Of a stretch of 64,000 bases of DNA, positions 8,203-16,283 are shown in pieces. The notes under the pieces were generated by a model. That model saw only the letters and a program-made list of their open reading frames with translations. It was not told the DNA's origin and did not search any database. The DNA is taken from the NCBI RefSeq assembly GCF_014205135.1, contig NZ_JACHMY010000001.1:7812001-7876000 (forward strand), in the 5' to 3' direction. Position 1 is the stretch's first letter. Every line of letters starts with the position of its first letter. A program made the position numbers and the translations under genes. The DNA comes from Kribbella italica. Lineage in GTDB: Bacteria > Actinomycetota > Actinomycetes > Propionibacteriales > Kribbellaceae.

Positions 8203-8853
8203 TCAGGGGGTGTCGTCGGCCGGGAGGCTGTGCCAGGTGTCGAAGGCGAGGGCTGCGGCGGCGTTCGCGTCGCCGGCCTCGATGAGGGTGATGAGTTGGT
8301 CGTGGCGGGTGACGGAGGTGGGGCCCTCCACGCCGAAGCGGAGGCGTTCGGCGCGGCGGATCAGGGGGTCGAAGCGTTCGAGGACTGCTTCCAGGGCCCG
8401 GTTGCCCAGGGCGGTGACGGGGATCTTGTGGAGTTCCTCGTCGGCGTCGAGGGCGGTGGTGACGTCGCCTGATGCTACGGCCGCGGCGAAGCGGCGGTTG
8501 GCTTCTCGCATACGGGCCACGTGGTCTTCGGTGAGTCGGCTGGTGACCTGGCGTACGGCGAGTTCGTGCATGGCGGCGACGACGTCCTTGGCGTCGCGGA
8601 CGACCTGGATGTCGATGGCGCTGACGGTGGTGGAGCGGCCGGGGAGGGCGACGACCAGGCCGCTTGCGCCTAGGCGGAGGAGGGCTTCGCGGACTGGGGT
8701 GCGGCTGACTCCTAGCCACTCGGCGAGTTCGCCGTCTCGGAGTTGCTCGCCGGGGCGGAACGTGCCGTCGACGATGGCGTCGCGGAGGCGGCGGTAGACG
8801 TCGTCGCGGAGGAGGGTGCGGTCTACGGCGGGCGTGCCCACGGGAATCGGCAT
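8203..8853 (-). CDS. GntR family regulator with FCD domain
   Basis: A 216-residue regulator of the FadR subfamily. The winged helix reads VYRRLRDAIVDGTFRPGEQL then LAEWLGVSRTPVREALLRL; the C-terminal FCD domain is all-helical, with the expected His/Asp metal or carboxylate ligand region (LDADEELHKIPV). It faces the alpha/beta hydrolase gene, and a 14-bp palindrome lies between them, with a second copy touching its start. A GTG 15 bases upstream is in frame but lies inside that palindrome, so I prefer the ATG. It probably represses the hydrolase and itself. Confidence 0.88.
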   Translation of the reverse strand: MPIPVGTPAVDRTLLRDDVYRRLRDAIVDGTFRPGEQLRDGELAEWLGVSRTPVREALLRLGASGLVVALPGRSTTVSAIDIQVVRDAKDVVAAMHELAVRQVTSRLTEDHVARMREANRRFAAAVASGDVTTALDADEELHKIPVTALGNRALEAVLERFDPLIRRAERLRFGVEGPTSVTRHDQLITLIEAGDANAAAALAFDTWHSLPADDTP

Positions 8854-8867
8854 GGCAACATATTGCA
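8854..8867. promoter_or_regulatory. GntR operator, imperfect copy
   Basis: GGCAACATATTGCA differs at two positions from the perfect palindrome 69 bases away. It abuts the GntR start codon, as expected for autoregulation. Confidence 0.5.
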
Positions 8868-8922
8868 CCCATCACCGGGGCTAACGCCTCCTTCACGCTG
8901 GGTCTTGTGGGTGTCTCGATGG

Positions 8923-8936
8923 TGCAATATATTGCA
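8923..8936. promoter_or_regulatory. GntR operator, perfect palindrome
   Basis: TGCAATATATTGCA is an exact 14-bp palindrome in an otherwise GC-rich gap between the divergent GntR and alpha/beta hydrolase genes. AT-rich symmetric sites of this kind are typical of FadR-subfamily regulators. Confidence 0.65.
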
Positions 8937-8984
8937 TATCAGAGACGGCGACCGTCGGCTCGCGATGGAGGAGAGGACCGGATC

Positions 8985-9671
8985 ATGGCGATCAAGAACG
9001 TTGTGCTGGTGCACGGTGCGTTTGCTGACGGGTCGGGGTGGCGTGGGGTGTACGACGACCTGACGGCGCGCGGCTACCGGGTGACGATCGTGCAGAACCC
9101 GCTCACCTCGCTGGAGGACGACGTCGCGGCGACCACTCGGGTGCTGGAGCGGCAGGACGGGCCGACGATCCTCGTCGGGCACTCGTGGGGTGGGACGGTC
9201 ATCACCGAGGCCGGGGTGCATCCGAAGGTGGCCGGTCTGGTCTACGTCTCGGCTCTCGCGCCTGACGCCGGTGGGACGACGGGGCAGCAGTACGAGGGGT
9301 TCGCGGCGACGCCGGAGTTCGTCATCGATGTCGTCGACGACGGGTTCGGGTTCCTGAACCACGACAAGTTCAAGGCCGGGTTCGCCGCGGACGCGAGCGA
9401 CGCGGACGCCGCGTTCCTGCGGGACAGCCAGATCCCGGTGAACATGTCGGTGTTCGACGCCCCGGTGAAGAACGCCGCCTGGCGGGACAAACCCACCTGG
9501 GCCGTCATCGCCACGGAGGACAAGTCCTTCGACCAGGCGATGCTGCAGCACATGGCCAAGCGAGCCGGCGCGAAGATCACCACCGTGTCCGCGAGCCACG
9601 CCCTCTTCATCACCCAGGCCGCCGTCGTCGCCGACGTCATCGACGAGGCCGCGAAGGGCGCCGACCGCTGA
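8985..9671 (+). CDS. Alpha/beta hydrolase
   Basis: A 228-residue single-domain alpha/beta hydrolase without signal peptide. The oxyanion loop is LVHGAFADGSGW, the nucleophile elbow is GHSWGG (Ser about residue 68), and the catalytic His is in VSASHALF near the end. It resembles the salicylate-esterase/hydroxynitrile-lyase-like small esterases that are common in actinomycetes. A strong GGAGGAGAGG lies upstream of the ATG. The divergent GntR gene and shared palindromes suggest substrate-controlled expression. Substrate is not predictable from sequence. Confidence 0.9.
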   Translation: MAIKNVVLVHGAFADGSGWRGVYDDLTARGYRVTIVQNPLTSLEDDVAATTRVLERQDGPTILVGHSWGGTVITEAGVHPKVAGLVYVSALAPDAGGTTGQQYEGFAATPEFVIDVVDDGFGFLNHDKFKAGFAADASDADAAFLRDSQIPVNMSVFDAPVKNAAWRDKPTWAVIATEDKSFDQAMLQHMAKRAGAKITTVSASHALFITQAAVVADVIDEAAKGADR

Positions 9672-9720
9672 GCCGCGTCGCCTTGCTGAACGTCATCACC
9701 GACGTCCCTGGAGGAACCAC

Positions 9721-10380
9721 ATGTCGGTCATTCCGTTCCAGGTGACGCTCTGGATCGAGCTCCTGGCCGCCGGACTCGGTGGGCTGCAGGGAGCGTTGTT
9801 CGCGGCGGGTGTGAGGGCCCGCCGCATCGACGTACTCGGTGTGATCGTGATCGGGCTGGCCGTCTCGCTCGGGGGAAGCCTGCTCCGCGACGTCGTGCTC
9901 AACCAGCCACCGGTCGTTGTCTGGAGCAACTGGTACCTGATCGTCGCCGGCGCCTCGGCGGTCCTCGGCATGCTCCTGCACCCCGTACTGGCCCGTGCCG
10001 ACCTGCCGATCACGGTGCTCGACGCCGTAGTGATGGGGCTGTTCGGGGCCATCGGCGCCTCGAAAGCGCTGTCCCTCGGGGTGGGTGAGGCCGGGGCCTT
10101 GGTGGTCGGCGTGATCGCGGCAATCGGCGGCGGGATGCTGCGCGACGTCATGCTGAGCCTGCCGTTCTCCTTCCTGCACGTCGGAACCCTGTACGCCGTA
10201 GCCGCCGGAGCCGGCACCGGACTGCTGGTGCTGCTCGCCGAACTCGGTACGCCGATCCCGATCGCGGGCCTCGTCTGCGTCGTCGCGACCACCCTCGTAC
10301 GCCTGGCCGCCGTCCACTTCGACTGGACCTTCCCCGAGCAGTTCGCCGTACGGCGCCCGAAGACGCCGCGACAGGCTTGA
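9721..10380 (+). CDS. TRIC-like cation channel family membrane protein (UPF0126)
   Basis: A 219-residue membrane protein with about seven hydrophobic segments arranged as two repeats. Each repeat carries the hallmark glycine motif: GGSLLRDVVL in the first half and GGGMLRDVML in the second. Prokaryotic members of this family are homotrimeric cation channels related to animal TRIC proteins. GGAGGAACC stands directly before the ATG. It follows the hydrolase gene by 49 bases and may be co-transcribed, though no functional link is evident. Confidence 0.88.
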   Translation: MSVIPFQVTLWIELLAAGLGGLQGALFAAGVRARRIDVLGVIVIGLAVSLGGSLLRDVVLNQPPVVVWSNWYLIVAGASAVLGMLLHPVLARADLPITVLDAVVMGLFGAIGASKALSLGVGEAGALVVGVIAAIGGGMLRDVMLSLPFSFLHVGTLYAVAAGAGTGLLVLLAELGTPIPIAGLVCVVATTLVRLAAVHFDWTFPEQFAVRRPKTPRQA

Positions 10381-10395
10381 TCCGCTGGGCCAGGC

Positions 10396-10788
10396 TCAGG
10401 TGTGGGCGCCCTGCCAGCTGCTGCATTTGACGCGGGTGTAGCCGCCGCCGCTCTTCTTGTGGGTGTAGCACGCGCGGAGCCAGACGGGGACGTTCTCGTT
10501 GATGTTCGACAGACTCTTGTACGTGTAGGTGTTGTATCCGCAGGCCGTGGTGCTGCTGATCGGGAGGAAGTCGCTGACCTTCAGTTCGGCGGTCAGGCAG
10601 TAGCCGTCCTTCTCCAGGTCGTAGGCGTCGATGTAGTCACCCTCGTGGGTGAAGGTCACCGTGCCGCCCTTGACGGTGATCCGTTCGTCGGTGCCGGCGT
10701 GTGCGGCGGGGGTGTTGACGACGGCCGCCGCGGCGACCAGGGCGAGCGTGCTTGCGCCTGTGACGAACAGTCTTGCGGTCTTTGGCAT
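10396..10788 (-). CDS. Small secreted protein, unknown function
   Basis: A 130-residue protein with a clear signal peptide (KTARLF then a hydrophobic run, ending AAHA around residue 31) and a mature part of about 98 residues with four cysteines, likely two disulfides. The mature region is rich in Tyr, Thr and Lys, unlike a cytoplasmic protein. No family recognised. It is 31 bases downstream of the GPP34 gene on the same strand and is probably transcribed with it. Confidence 0.75.
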   Translation of the reverse strand: MPKTARLFVTGASTLALVAAAAVVNTPAAHAGTDERITVKGGTVTFTHEGDYIDAYDLEKDGYCLTAELKVSDFLPISSTTACGYNTYTYKSLSNINENVPVWLRACYTHKKSGGGYTRVKCSSWQGAHT

Positions 10789-10819
10789 GGTGCGTTCCTC
10801 TTCTGTGGTGGTGGCTTGG

Positions 10820-11449
10820 TCAGCCGCTGTTTGCGGCCATGGCGGCGATGGCCGCGCGGGTGCGGACGAGCGCCTTGCGGACGGCGGCTGGTACGGCGTG
10901 GCCTTCGGCGATCTCGGTCATTCGCCGTTTCACCTGGCGGCGGTCGCCGCCAGGGACTCCCTTGCGCCACAGTTTCGCGGCCGCCAGGACCCCGATCAGG
11001 GCGGCGGTCCGCTCGTCCGGGGTGTTTCCTCCGATCACGGTCTCGGCGAGCCGGCGGCGGATCGCGACCTGTGCCTGGTGGTCCGTCGCGGGATAGCGGT
11101 GCAGGGGGAGCACCCCGAGGACGCGTCGGCGGGTGACGGTTCCCCGGTCGACCAGCGCGTTGATCGTCAACGGGCAGACTGTTCCGCGGGTCCGGCGGAG
11201 CACCTTCGACACCTTCGCGCCCGCCCCCGCCGCGGCGAGTGTCGCGTCGAGGTGGGCCACGCCGGTCGGCGTACTGTCCAGGACCGCGACGACGTCGTTG
11301 TCGTCGATGGTGATGCGGTGCGTCAGGACGAGCTCCACGATCGCGGCGCCGGCGACCGCCCAGTCCACGCCGAGGCGGAGTCTGCCCCCGCCGGTGTTGC
11401 CGTCGAGAGCGATCAGGAGGACTTCTTCGGGGACGGTGAACGGTGACAC
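10820..11449 (-). CDS. GPP34/GOLPH3-family phosphoprotein-like protein
   Basis: A 209-residue protein. The opening TVPEEVLLIALDGNTGG followed by LGVDWAVAGAAIVELVLTHRITID is the conserved start of the GPP34 domain, which in eukaryotic GOLPH3 binds phosphoinositides; the role in actinomycetes is not known. The GTG start was chosen because AAGGGA lies 7 bases upstream and the domain begins right after; the frame stays open further upstream without a good ribosome site. Divergent from the GntR-TetR gene. Confidence 0.8.
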   Translation of the reverse strand: MSPFTVPEEVLLIALDGNTGGGRLRLGVDWAVAGAAIVELVLTHRITIDDNDVVAVLDSTPTGVAHLDATLAAAGAGAKVSKVLRRTRGTVCPLTINALVDRGTVTRRRVLGVLPLHRYPATDHQAQVAIRRRLAETVIGGNTPDERTAALIGVLAAAKLWRKGVPGGDRRQVKRRMTEIAEGHAVPAAVRKALVRTRAAIAAMAANSG

Positions 11450-11553
11450 GAGCTGGTCCCTTTCGTCGTGGTGCCCGGCCGAGTCGCGGCCGGTGGGCCG
11501 ACGCTGGTCAGTACGGCGTACTCGTACAACGTAGTCAGCCGACCGGCTTTCTC

Positions 11554-11616
11554 TTGACAAAACGAGCGCAGGAACCTGAAAAGTGCACTAGTGTGGCGTG
11601 CAGTGAACTAGTACAC
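11554..11616 (+). promoter_or_regulatory. Promoter/operator region of GntR-TetR gene
   Basis: TTGACA (11554-11559) is a good -35 element. Downstream lie GTGCACTAGT (11583-11592) and ACTAGTACAC (11607-11616), which are inverted copies matching at 9 of 10 positions, with ACTAGT centred 20 bases apart. The position just before the start at 11630 suggests autoregulation by the encoded regulator. No convincing -10 is visible. Confidence 0.5.
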
Positions 11617-11629
11617 CTTGGAGCTGATC

Positions 11630-12604
11630 GTGACCCGCCCGGAGCCGTCGTACCTGCGGATCGCCGCGGAGCTGGAGAAGCGCATTCGCTCGGGAGCGCT
11701 TCGCCCGGGCGACAGGGTTCCGTCCGTACGCCAGATCGCCCTGCAGTGGGGCGTCGCCATCGCGACGGCCACGCGCGTGATCACCGCGCTGCGCGAGGCC
11801 GGCCTGGTGGACACCCGCGTCGGCTCCGGCACGGTGGTCACAGCACAGCCGGCCCTCAGTGGTCCGGTCACGCCGCAGCGCACCGGCCCCTCACCCATGG
11901 TCCGGCCCCGAAGAGCGTCCGGCCGCCGGGCGCGTGGAGCCGAGGTCCTGAGCCGGGACAGGTTGCTCCGGGCAGCGGTCACCATCGCCGACGGCGAGGG
12001 ACTCGAGGCCGTGTCCATGCGGAGGGTGGCCGGTGCGCTGCGGGTCGGGCCGATGTCGCTCTACCGGTACGTCGCGCACAAGAACGACCTGCTCGCGCAG
12101 ATGGCCGATCACGTGTTCGGCGAGGACGTGCTGCCGGACCCGGGATCCGAGCACTGGCGGTCCCGGCTCGAGCTGATCGCCCGAACGCAGTGGGCACTCT
12201 GCCGCCGGCACCTGTGGCTGCCGCGGGTGGTGTCGTTCACCCGGCCGTCTCTCGCGCCGAACATGATGGCGCACACCGAGTGGACCCTGCGGGCCCTCGA
12301 CGGACTCGGCCTGCCGATCGAGATCCGGATGCGGGAAGCAATGACCCTGCACGCCCTGGTGATCACCGCTGCGCTGAGCCTCGCCGAAGAGCACGAAGCC
12401 GAGCACGAGACCGGGATGACCCTCGCCCACTGGATGGTCACCCAACGAGCCCGCACCGACGAACTCTTCGCCTCCGGGCGGTTCCCGCTGCTCGCCGAGC
12501 TCCACGAGATCATGGTTCCCGACCTCGACGCCCAGTTCGACTACGGCCTCGACCGGCATCTCGACGGCCTCGTCGCCTACATCGAGGCCCAGCGCGACGG
12601 CTGA
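11630..12604 (+). CDS. GntR-TetR fusion transcriptional regulator
   Basis: A 324-residue protein with two DNA-binding modules. Residues about 5-75 form a GntR winged helix (YLRIAAELEKRIRSGALRPGDRVPSVRQIA ... VGSGTVV); a basic linker follows; from about residue 105 a TetR helix-turn-helix (RLLRAAVTIADGEGLEAVSMRRVAGAL, MSLYRYVAHKNDLL) leads into a TetR C-terminal ligand domain of the tetracycline-repressor class. The GTG start has GGAG 7 bases upstream. Such fusions are known in actinomycetes; the effector is unknown. Paired ACTAGT repeats in front are likely its operator. Confidence 0.88.
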   Translation: MTRPEPSYLRIAAELEKRIRSGALRPGDRVPSVRQIALQWGVAIATATRVITALREAGLVDTRVGSGTVVTAQPALSGPVTPQRTGPSPMVRPRRASGRRARGAEVLSRDRLLRAAVTIADGEGLEAVSMRRVAGALRVGPMSLYRYVAHKNDLLAQMADHVFGEDVLPDPGSEHWRSRLELIARTQWALCRRHLWLPRVVSFTRPSLAPNMMAHTEWTLRALDGLGLPIEIRMREAMTLHALVITAALSLAEEHEAEHETGMTLAHWMVTQRARTDELFASGRFPLLAELHEIMVPDLDAQFDYGLDRHLDGLVAYIEAQRDG

Positions 12605-12680
12605 CCGCGGCGTCCGCCACACCTCCCGGCGATCCGGTGGCAGGCGACGACGCCGCGGTGAGTCTCAGTGCGGACGACTG

Positions 12681-13442
12681 TCAGTGCCAGGGGCCGAGCA
12701 GTTCGGTGATCTTCTCGGTGAGGGTGAACTGGAGGAGGGGACCGAAGGTGATGCGGTGGACTCCGGCGGCCTGGAGTTCGGCGTACGAGCCGGAGTAGGC
12801 GCCCTTGACCGGGTCGGCGGTGACGTTGATCGGGCCGGAGAGTTCCTTGAGGAGGGTCTGCAGGGCCTCGGGGGTGGGGACGCCGACGGGGTAGACGCAG
12901 CGGGCGCCGGCGGTCTCGCAGGCCTTGGAGCGGTTGACGGCTTCGGTCAGCGGGTCGTCGAAGGTGACGAGCTTGGTGATCAGGGCGTCGGTTCTCGCGT
13001 TGATGACGAGCTCGACGCCGGCCTGGTCGGCGGCGGCGCGGAGGGCGGCGATGTAGTCGGCGTGCTCGGTGAGGTCCCGGAGGCGGGACTCGCTGTGCAC
13101 GGTGTCCTCGATGTTGATGCCTGCGATGCCGGCGTCCAGAGCGCGCTCGACGAGTTCGGCGGCGGGGGTGTTGTAGCCGGACTCCAGGTCGGCGGTGACG
13201 GGGACGTCCACGGCCGCGGTGATGCGGCGTACGCCGTCGAGGGCGTCGTCCAGGGTCATGCCCTCGTTGTCCTTCTGGCCGCGGGAGTCGGCCAGGGGGT
13301 GGCTGCCGACGCTGAGCGCGGGGAAGCCGGCGTCGACGACGGCGCGGGCGGACCAGGCGTCCCAGACGGTCGGGAGGACGAGGGTCGTGCCGGTGTGGTG
13401 GAGACGGAGGAGTTCGCTGGCCTGTGCGGCGAGATCGGTCAT
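12681..13442 (-). CDS. Isocitrate lyase/PEP mutase family protein
   Basis: A 253-residue TIM-barrel enzyme. The metal-binding and substrate motifs are visible: DLESGYN (about 84), INIEDT (about 114) and INARTDA (about 147), and the opening SVGSHPLADSRG is typical of the oxaloacetate-decarboxylase/PEP-mutase-like group. Members cleave or form C-C or C-P bonds of 2-oxo acids; the KKCG catalytic loop of true isocitrate lyase is absent. Last gene of a minus-strand run with lexA, the YcaQ-like gene and the racemase, 24 bases after the racemase stop. Actual substrate unknown. Confidence 0.87.
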   Translation of the reverse strand: MTDLAAQASELLRLHHTGTTLVLPTVWDAWSARAVVDAGFPALSVGSHPLADSRGQKDNEGMTLDDALDGVRRITAAVDVPVTADLESGYNTPAAELVERALDAGIAGINIEDTVHSESRLRDLTEHADYIAALRAAADQAGVELVINARTDALITKLVTFDDPLTEAVNRSKACETAGARCVYPVGVPTPEALQTLLKELSGPINVTADPVKGAYSGSYAELQAAGVHRITFGPLLQFTLTEKITELLGPWH

Positions 13443-13466
13443 GCTCCGAGCTTTACACAGTGGGGC

Positions 13467-14453
13467 CTAGCGGAGGGTGAAGCCGGTGCCCAGGGGATCG
13501 TTCGGGTCGAGGGTGAAGGTCGCGGTGCCGGTTTCGTACGCCGTGCCGTTGACCTCGGTGACGACGCCTCGCCGGTCGTCGGAGCCCACCACGCGAGCCT
13601 GGAAGGTGGTGTTGATGATCGAGTCGTGCCGGAGAGTCTGGCCGGGAGTGAGACGGCCGTCGGCGTGGAGGACAGCGACCCGGGCCGACGTGCCGGAGCC
13701 GCAGGGGGAGCGGTCGGCTTCGCCGTCGGCGAAGACGGTGAGGTTGCGCTGGTGCGGGCCGTCGGGGGTCTGCCCGAGGTCGTCGTACAGGATCGTGCCG
13801 TAGATGCCGTTCAGGCGGGGGTCTGTGGGGTGCTCGGCCCACTCGGTGTCGTTGAGGAGCCACTTGATCTCCCGGCCGACGGCGATCAGGGCCGGGTAGT
13901 GGGTCGGAGTCACCGCCAGGCCCAGGGATGCGGCGCTGACGGAGGCGTAGATGGCGCCGCTGTAGGTGATGTCGGCGTGGGTGGTCAGCACCGGGACCTC
14001 GCGGGCCACGACGTACGACGGGATGTTGCGGAAGGCAACATTCTTGACCACGCCGTCGGCAGAGGTGACGCGGGCGGTGACGCGACCTGACGGGACGTCG
14101 ATCACGACGTCGGTGGCTCCGTCGCGAGCGGCGGGCACGCGGCCGGTGGTGACCGCCCAGGTGGCCAGCGCGATCGTGCCGTGGCCGCAGGCGGTGGAGT
14201 AGCCGTCCTTGTGCCAGAAGAGGACGCCGAAGTGGGCGCCGTCGTCGTCGGGCGGGACCAGGAAACCGCCGTACATGTCGGCGTGGCCGCGGGGTTCGTT
14301 GACGAGGAACTTGCGCACGGCATCGACCTCGACGGACCGCTGGGCGAACGTCCGGCGGTCCAGGACTGTGCTGCCGGGGATCTCGGGGACGCCGGTCAGC
14401 GCGATGCGGAAGGGCTCGCCGGCGGTGTGGTAGTCGACGACGTCGATCTTCAT
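13467..14453 (-). CDS. Proline racemase/4-hydroxyproline epimerase family protein
   Basis: A 328-residue member of the proline racemase superfamily. Both catalytic cysteines are present: C89 in TACGHGT and C251 in DRSPCGSGTSAR. Dehydratases of the family replace the first Cys by Ser or Thr, so epimerase or racemase activity is favoured. The usual hydroxyproline catabolic genes (oxidase, deaminase, dehydrogenase) are not next to it; a PEP-mutase-like enzyme follows. Its ATG overlaps the stop of the YcaQ-like gene (ATGA), so translation is coupled to a DNA-repair-type gene, which is an odd partner. Confidence 0.88.
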   Translation of the reverse strand: MKIDVVDYHTAGEPFRIALTGVPEIPGSTVLDRRTFAQRSVEVDAVRKFLVNEPRGHADMYGGFLVPPDDDGAHFGVLFWHKDGYSTACGHGTIALATWAVTTGRVPAARDGATDVVIDVPSGRVTARVTSADGVVKNVAFRNIPSYVVAREVPVLTTHADITYSGAIYASVSAASLGLAVTPTHYPALIAVGREIKWLLNDTEWAEHPTDPRLNGIYGTILYDDLGQTPDGPHQRNLTVFADGEADRSPCGSGTSARVAVLHADGRLTPGQTLRHDSIINTTFQARVVGSDDRRGVVTEVNGTAYETGTATFTLDPNDPLGTGFTLR

Positions 14454-15535
14454 GGGCGCTCGATGGTGGGAAGGGCCAGCCAGGCGGCGAGGTTGTCGAG
14501 CTCTTCCGACACCGCTGTGGTGATCGCGCGGGTGAAACGGACGTCGGGGTGCAGGGCATTGACCCGCAGTACGCCGGCCTTGCGGTCGGCCTTGACGTCC
14601 GCCTTACCGACCAGGTGGGAGCCGTGCAGGATGGGGAGGGCGAAGTAGCCCCAGCGGCGTTGGGCGGCCGGCTTGTACATCTCGAGCGTGTACTCGAAGT
14701 CCCAGAGCTCCACCGCCCGGGTGCGGTTGTGGATCAGGCGGTCGAACGGCGACAGCAGCGCCGTACGGCCGGTGAAGTCGTCGGCGGCGGCGAGTGCCGC
14801 GGGATCGACCTGCCAGACGCCGGGGGTGTCCTCGATCTCGACCGGTTCGCCGACCTCGCCGACGATCGCGGGCTCGACCGGGACCGCGGTGCCTTTGGCG
14901 CGGGCGATGCCGAGCGAGCTCAGGCGGCGTTCGTTCTTGCGGGTCTCGGCTTCGGCCGGGGACGGGACGACGAGGTCGGCGGGATAGACGTTGCCGGCCA
15001 GGTCCCAGACGCGTTCGCGGGCGATCCGGCCGGCGATCGCCACCTGGCCGGTCTGCACCAGGAGCTCGAGCATCCGGGTGACGTTGCGGTTGTTGGTCCA
15101 GCCGGTCGACTTCCAGGGGACCGGGCAGGTGTCGGGGATCTCGCGGGAGGTGACCGCGCCGCGGTCGCGCAGTACGGCGAGGATGTCCTTCTGGAAGGAC
15201 TTGTTCGCCGTCATCCAGTCCTGCAGGGTCGGGTGCAGGTCCGGGGCGGCCAGGTAGAGGCCGACATCCGTCATCGGGCGGATGAGCGCGTTGAACTCGA
15301 AGAGGGTCCGGTCGGTCTCGACGGCCTGCTTGAGCTGCTCCGGCTGGTACGCCGGGCCGAGGCGGCTCCAGGCGACCAGGTCGGCGCTGGGCGCGACCGC
15401 GGCGGTCGGATCGATCTGGAGCAGGGTCAGCCGCTCGACCGTGGCGACCAGTTCGGTGGGTCTCGGGGCGTCGAGCAGCTGAGCCCGGACCGCGATCCGG
15501 CGGGCCTGGTCCCGGGTGAGGCGGCGAAGTCCCAT
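14450..15535 (-). CDS. YcaQ-like winged-helix DNA glycosylase family protein
   Basis: A 361-residue protein of the HTH_42/YcaQ/AlkX group. It opens with LTRDQARRIAVRAQLLDAPRP and contains LLQIDPTAAVAPSADLVAWSRLG, the conserved core in which a QID-type catalytic motif is expected in E. coli YcaQ; LLSPFDRLIHNRTRAVELWDFEYTLEMY is the second signature. E. coli YcaQ unhooks interstrand crosslinks, but many actinobacterial relatives are untested. It starts 7 bases after the LexA gene stop, so it is likely co-transcribed with lexA and may be damage-related. Confidence 0.85.
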   Translation of the reverse strand: MGLRRLTRDQARRIAVRAQLLDAPRPTELVATVERLTLLQIDPTAAVAPSADLVAWSRLGPAYQPEQLKQAVETDRTLFEFNALIRPMTDVGLYLAAPDLHPTLQDWMTANKSFQKDILAVLRDRGAVTSREIPDTCPVPWKSTGWTNNRNVTRMLELLVQTGQVAIAGRIARERVWDLAGNVYPADLVVPSPAEAETRKNERRLSSLGIARAKGTAVPVEPAIVGEVGEPVEIEDTPGVWQVDPAALAAADDFTGRTALLSPFDRLIHNRTRAVELWDFEYTLEMYKPAAQRRWGYFALPILHGSHLVGKADVKADRKAGVLRVNALHPDVRFTRAITTAVSEELDNLAAWLALPTIERP

Positions 15536-15542
15536 CCGCGCC

Positions 15543-16202
15543 TCAGACCGTCCGGAGCACCGAGACGACCACGCCGAGGATGGTGGCGTTGTCGCCGTCG
15601 ATGACCTCGTACGCCGGGTTGCGGGGCTCCAGGTACACGTGGCCGTTGCGGCGGCGGTAGACCTTCACCGTCGCCTCCTCGTCGATCATCGCGGCGACGA
15701 TCTGGCCGGAGTGGGCCTCGGACTGCTGGCGGACGACGACCATGTCCCCGTCGCAGATCGCGGCGTCGACCATCGACTCGCCGCGGACGCGGAGGGCGAA
15801 GACCGTGCCGCGGCCGGTCAGGTCGCGGGGGAGGCTGAGCTGCTCGTCGACGTGCTCGATGGCCGCGATCGGCGTACCGGCGGCGATGTCGCCGACGACC
15901 GGGACGGAGACCGAGTTGTCGGAGGTCGCGGCGGACGAGTCGTTCTGCAGGAAGAGCCGGACGTCGATCGGGCGGGACACCGACGTCCCGCGCTGGAGGA
16001 AGCCCTTGTCCTCGAGGGCGGCCAGGTGCTTGCCGACCGAGGACGACGAGCGCAGGCCGACCGCGTCGCCGATCTGGCGCGTGCTCGGTGAGTACCCGTG
16101 CCGGTTCACCCAGTCGCGGATCACCACCAGGATCTGCTGCTGCCGCTGCGGCAGCAACGCCGGGGCCAGGTGCTCGAACGGGTCGGCGTCATAAGTACTC
16201 AC
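15543..16202 (-). CDS. lexA: LexA-type repressor
   Basis: A 219-residue repressor with an N-terminal winged helix (QQILVVIRDWVNRHGYSPSTRQIGDAVGLRSSSSVGKHL, shown here only as consecutive segments of the family pattern, residues about 22-60) and a C-terminal S24 self-cleavage domain: scissile Ala108-Gly109 (DIAAG), catalytic Ser143 (GESM) and Lys180 (ATVKV). RecA-stimulated cleavage would release repression. The GTG start is 81 bases from the divergent kinase gene. I see no clear GAAC-N4-GTTC SOS box in that gap, unusual for an autoregulated lexA, so this may be a second LexA-like protein. It heads a four-gene run. Confidence 0.85.
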   Translation of the reverse strand: MSTYDADPFEHLAPALLPQRQQQILVVIRDWVNRHGYSPSTRQIGDAVGLRSSSSVGKHLAALEDKGFLQRGTSVSRPIDVRLFLQNDSSAATSDNSVSVPVVGDIAAGTPIAAIEHVDEQLSLPRDLTGRGTVFALRVRGESMVDAAICDGDMVVVRQQSEAHSGQIVAAMIDEEATVKVYRRRNGHVYLEPRNPAYEVIDGDNATILGVVVSVLRTV

Positions 16203-16283
16203 CCGCGGAAGCCTAGAGGGCGCCACCCCCAAAACCGTCGAGCGGCGCGGAGGGCTGACCGCGACGCCTCGTACGGTGGGGTG

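Noticed and set aside
12684..14090. 468-codon plus-strand frame
   Set aside because: Antisense to the PEP-mutase-like and racemase genes, which carry catalytic motifs; the frame is Gly/Val/Asp-rich nonsense.
16203..16283. SOS box before lexA
   Set aside because: No GAAC-N4-GTTC pattern was found in the gap.
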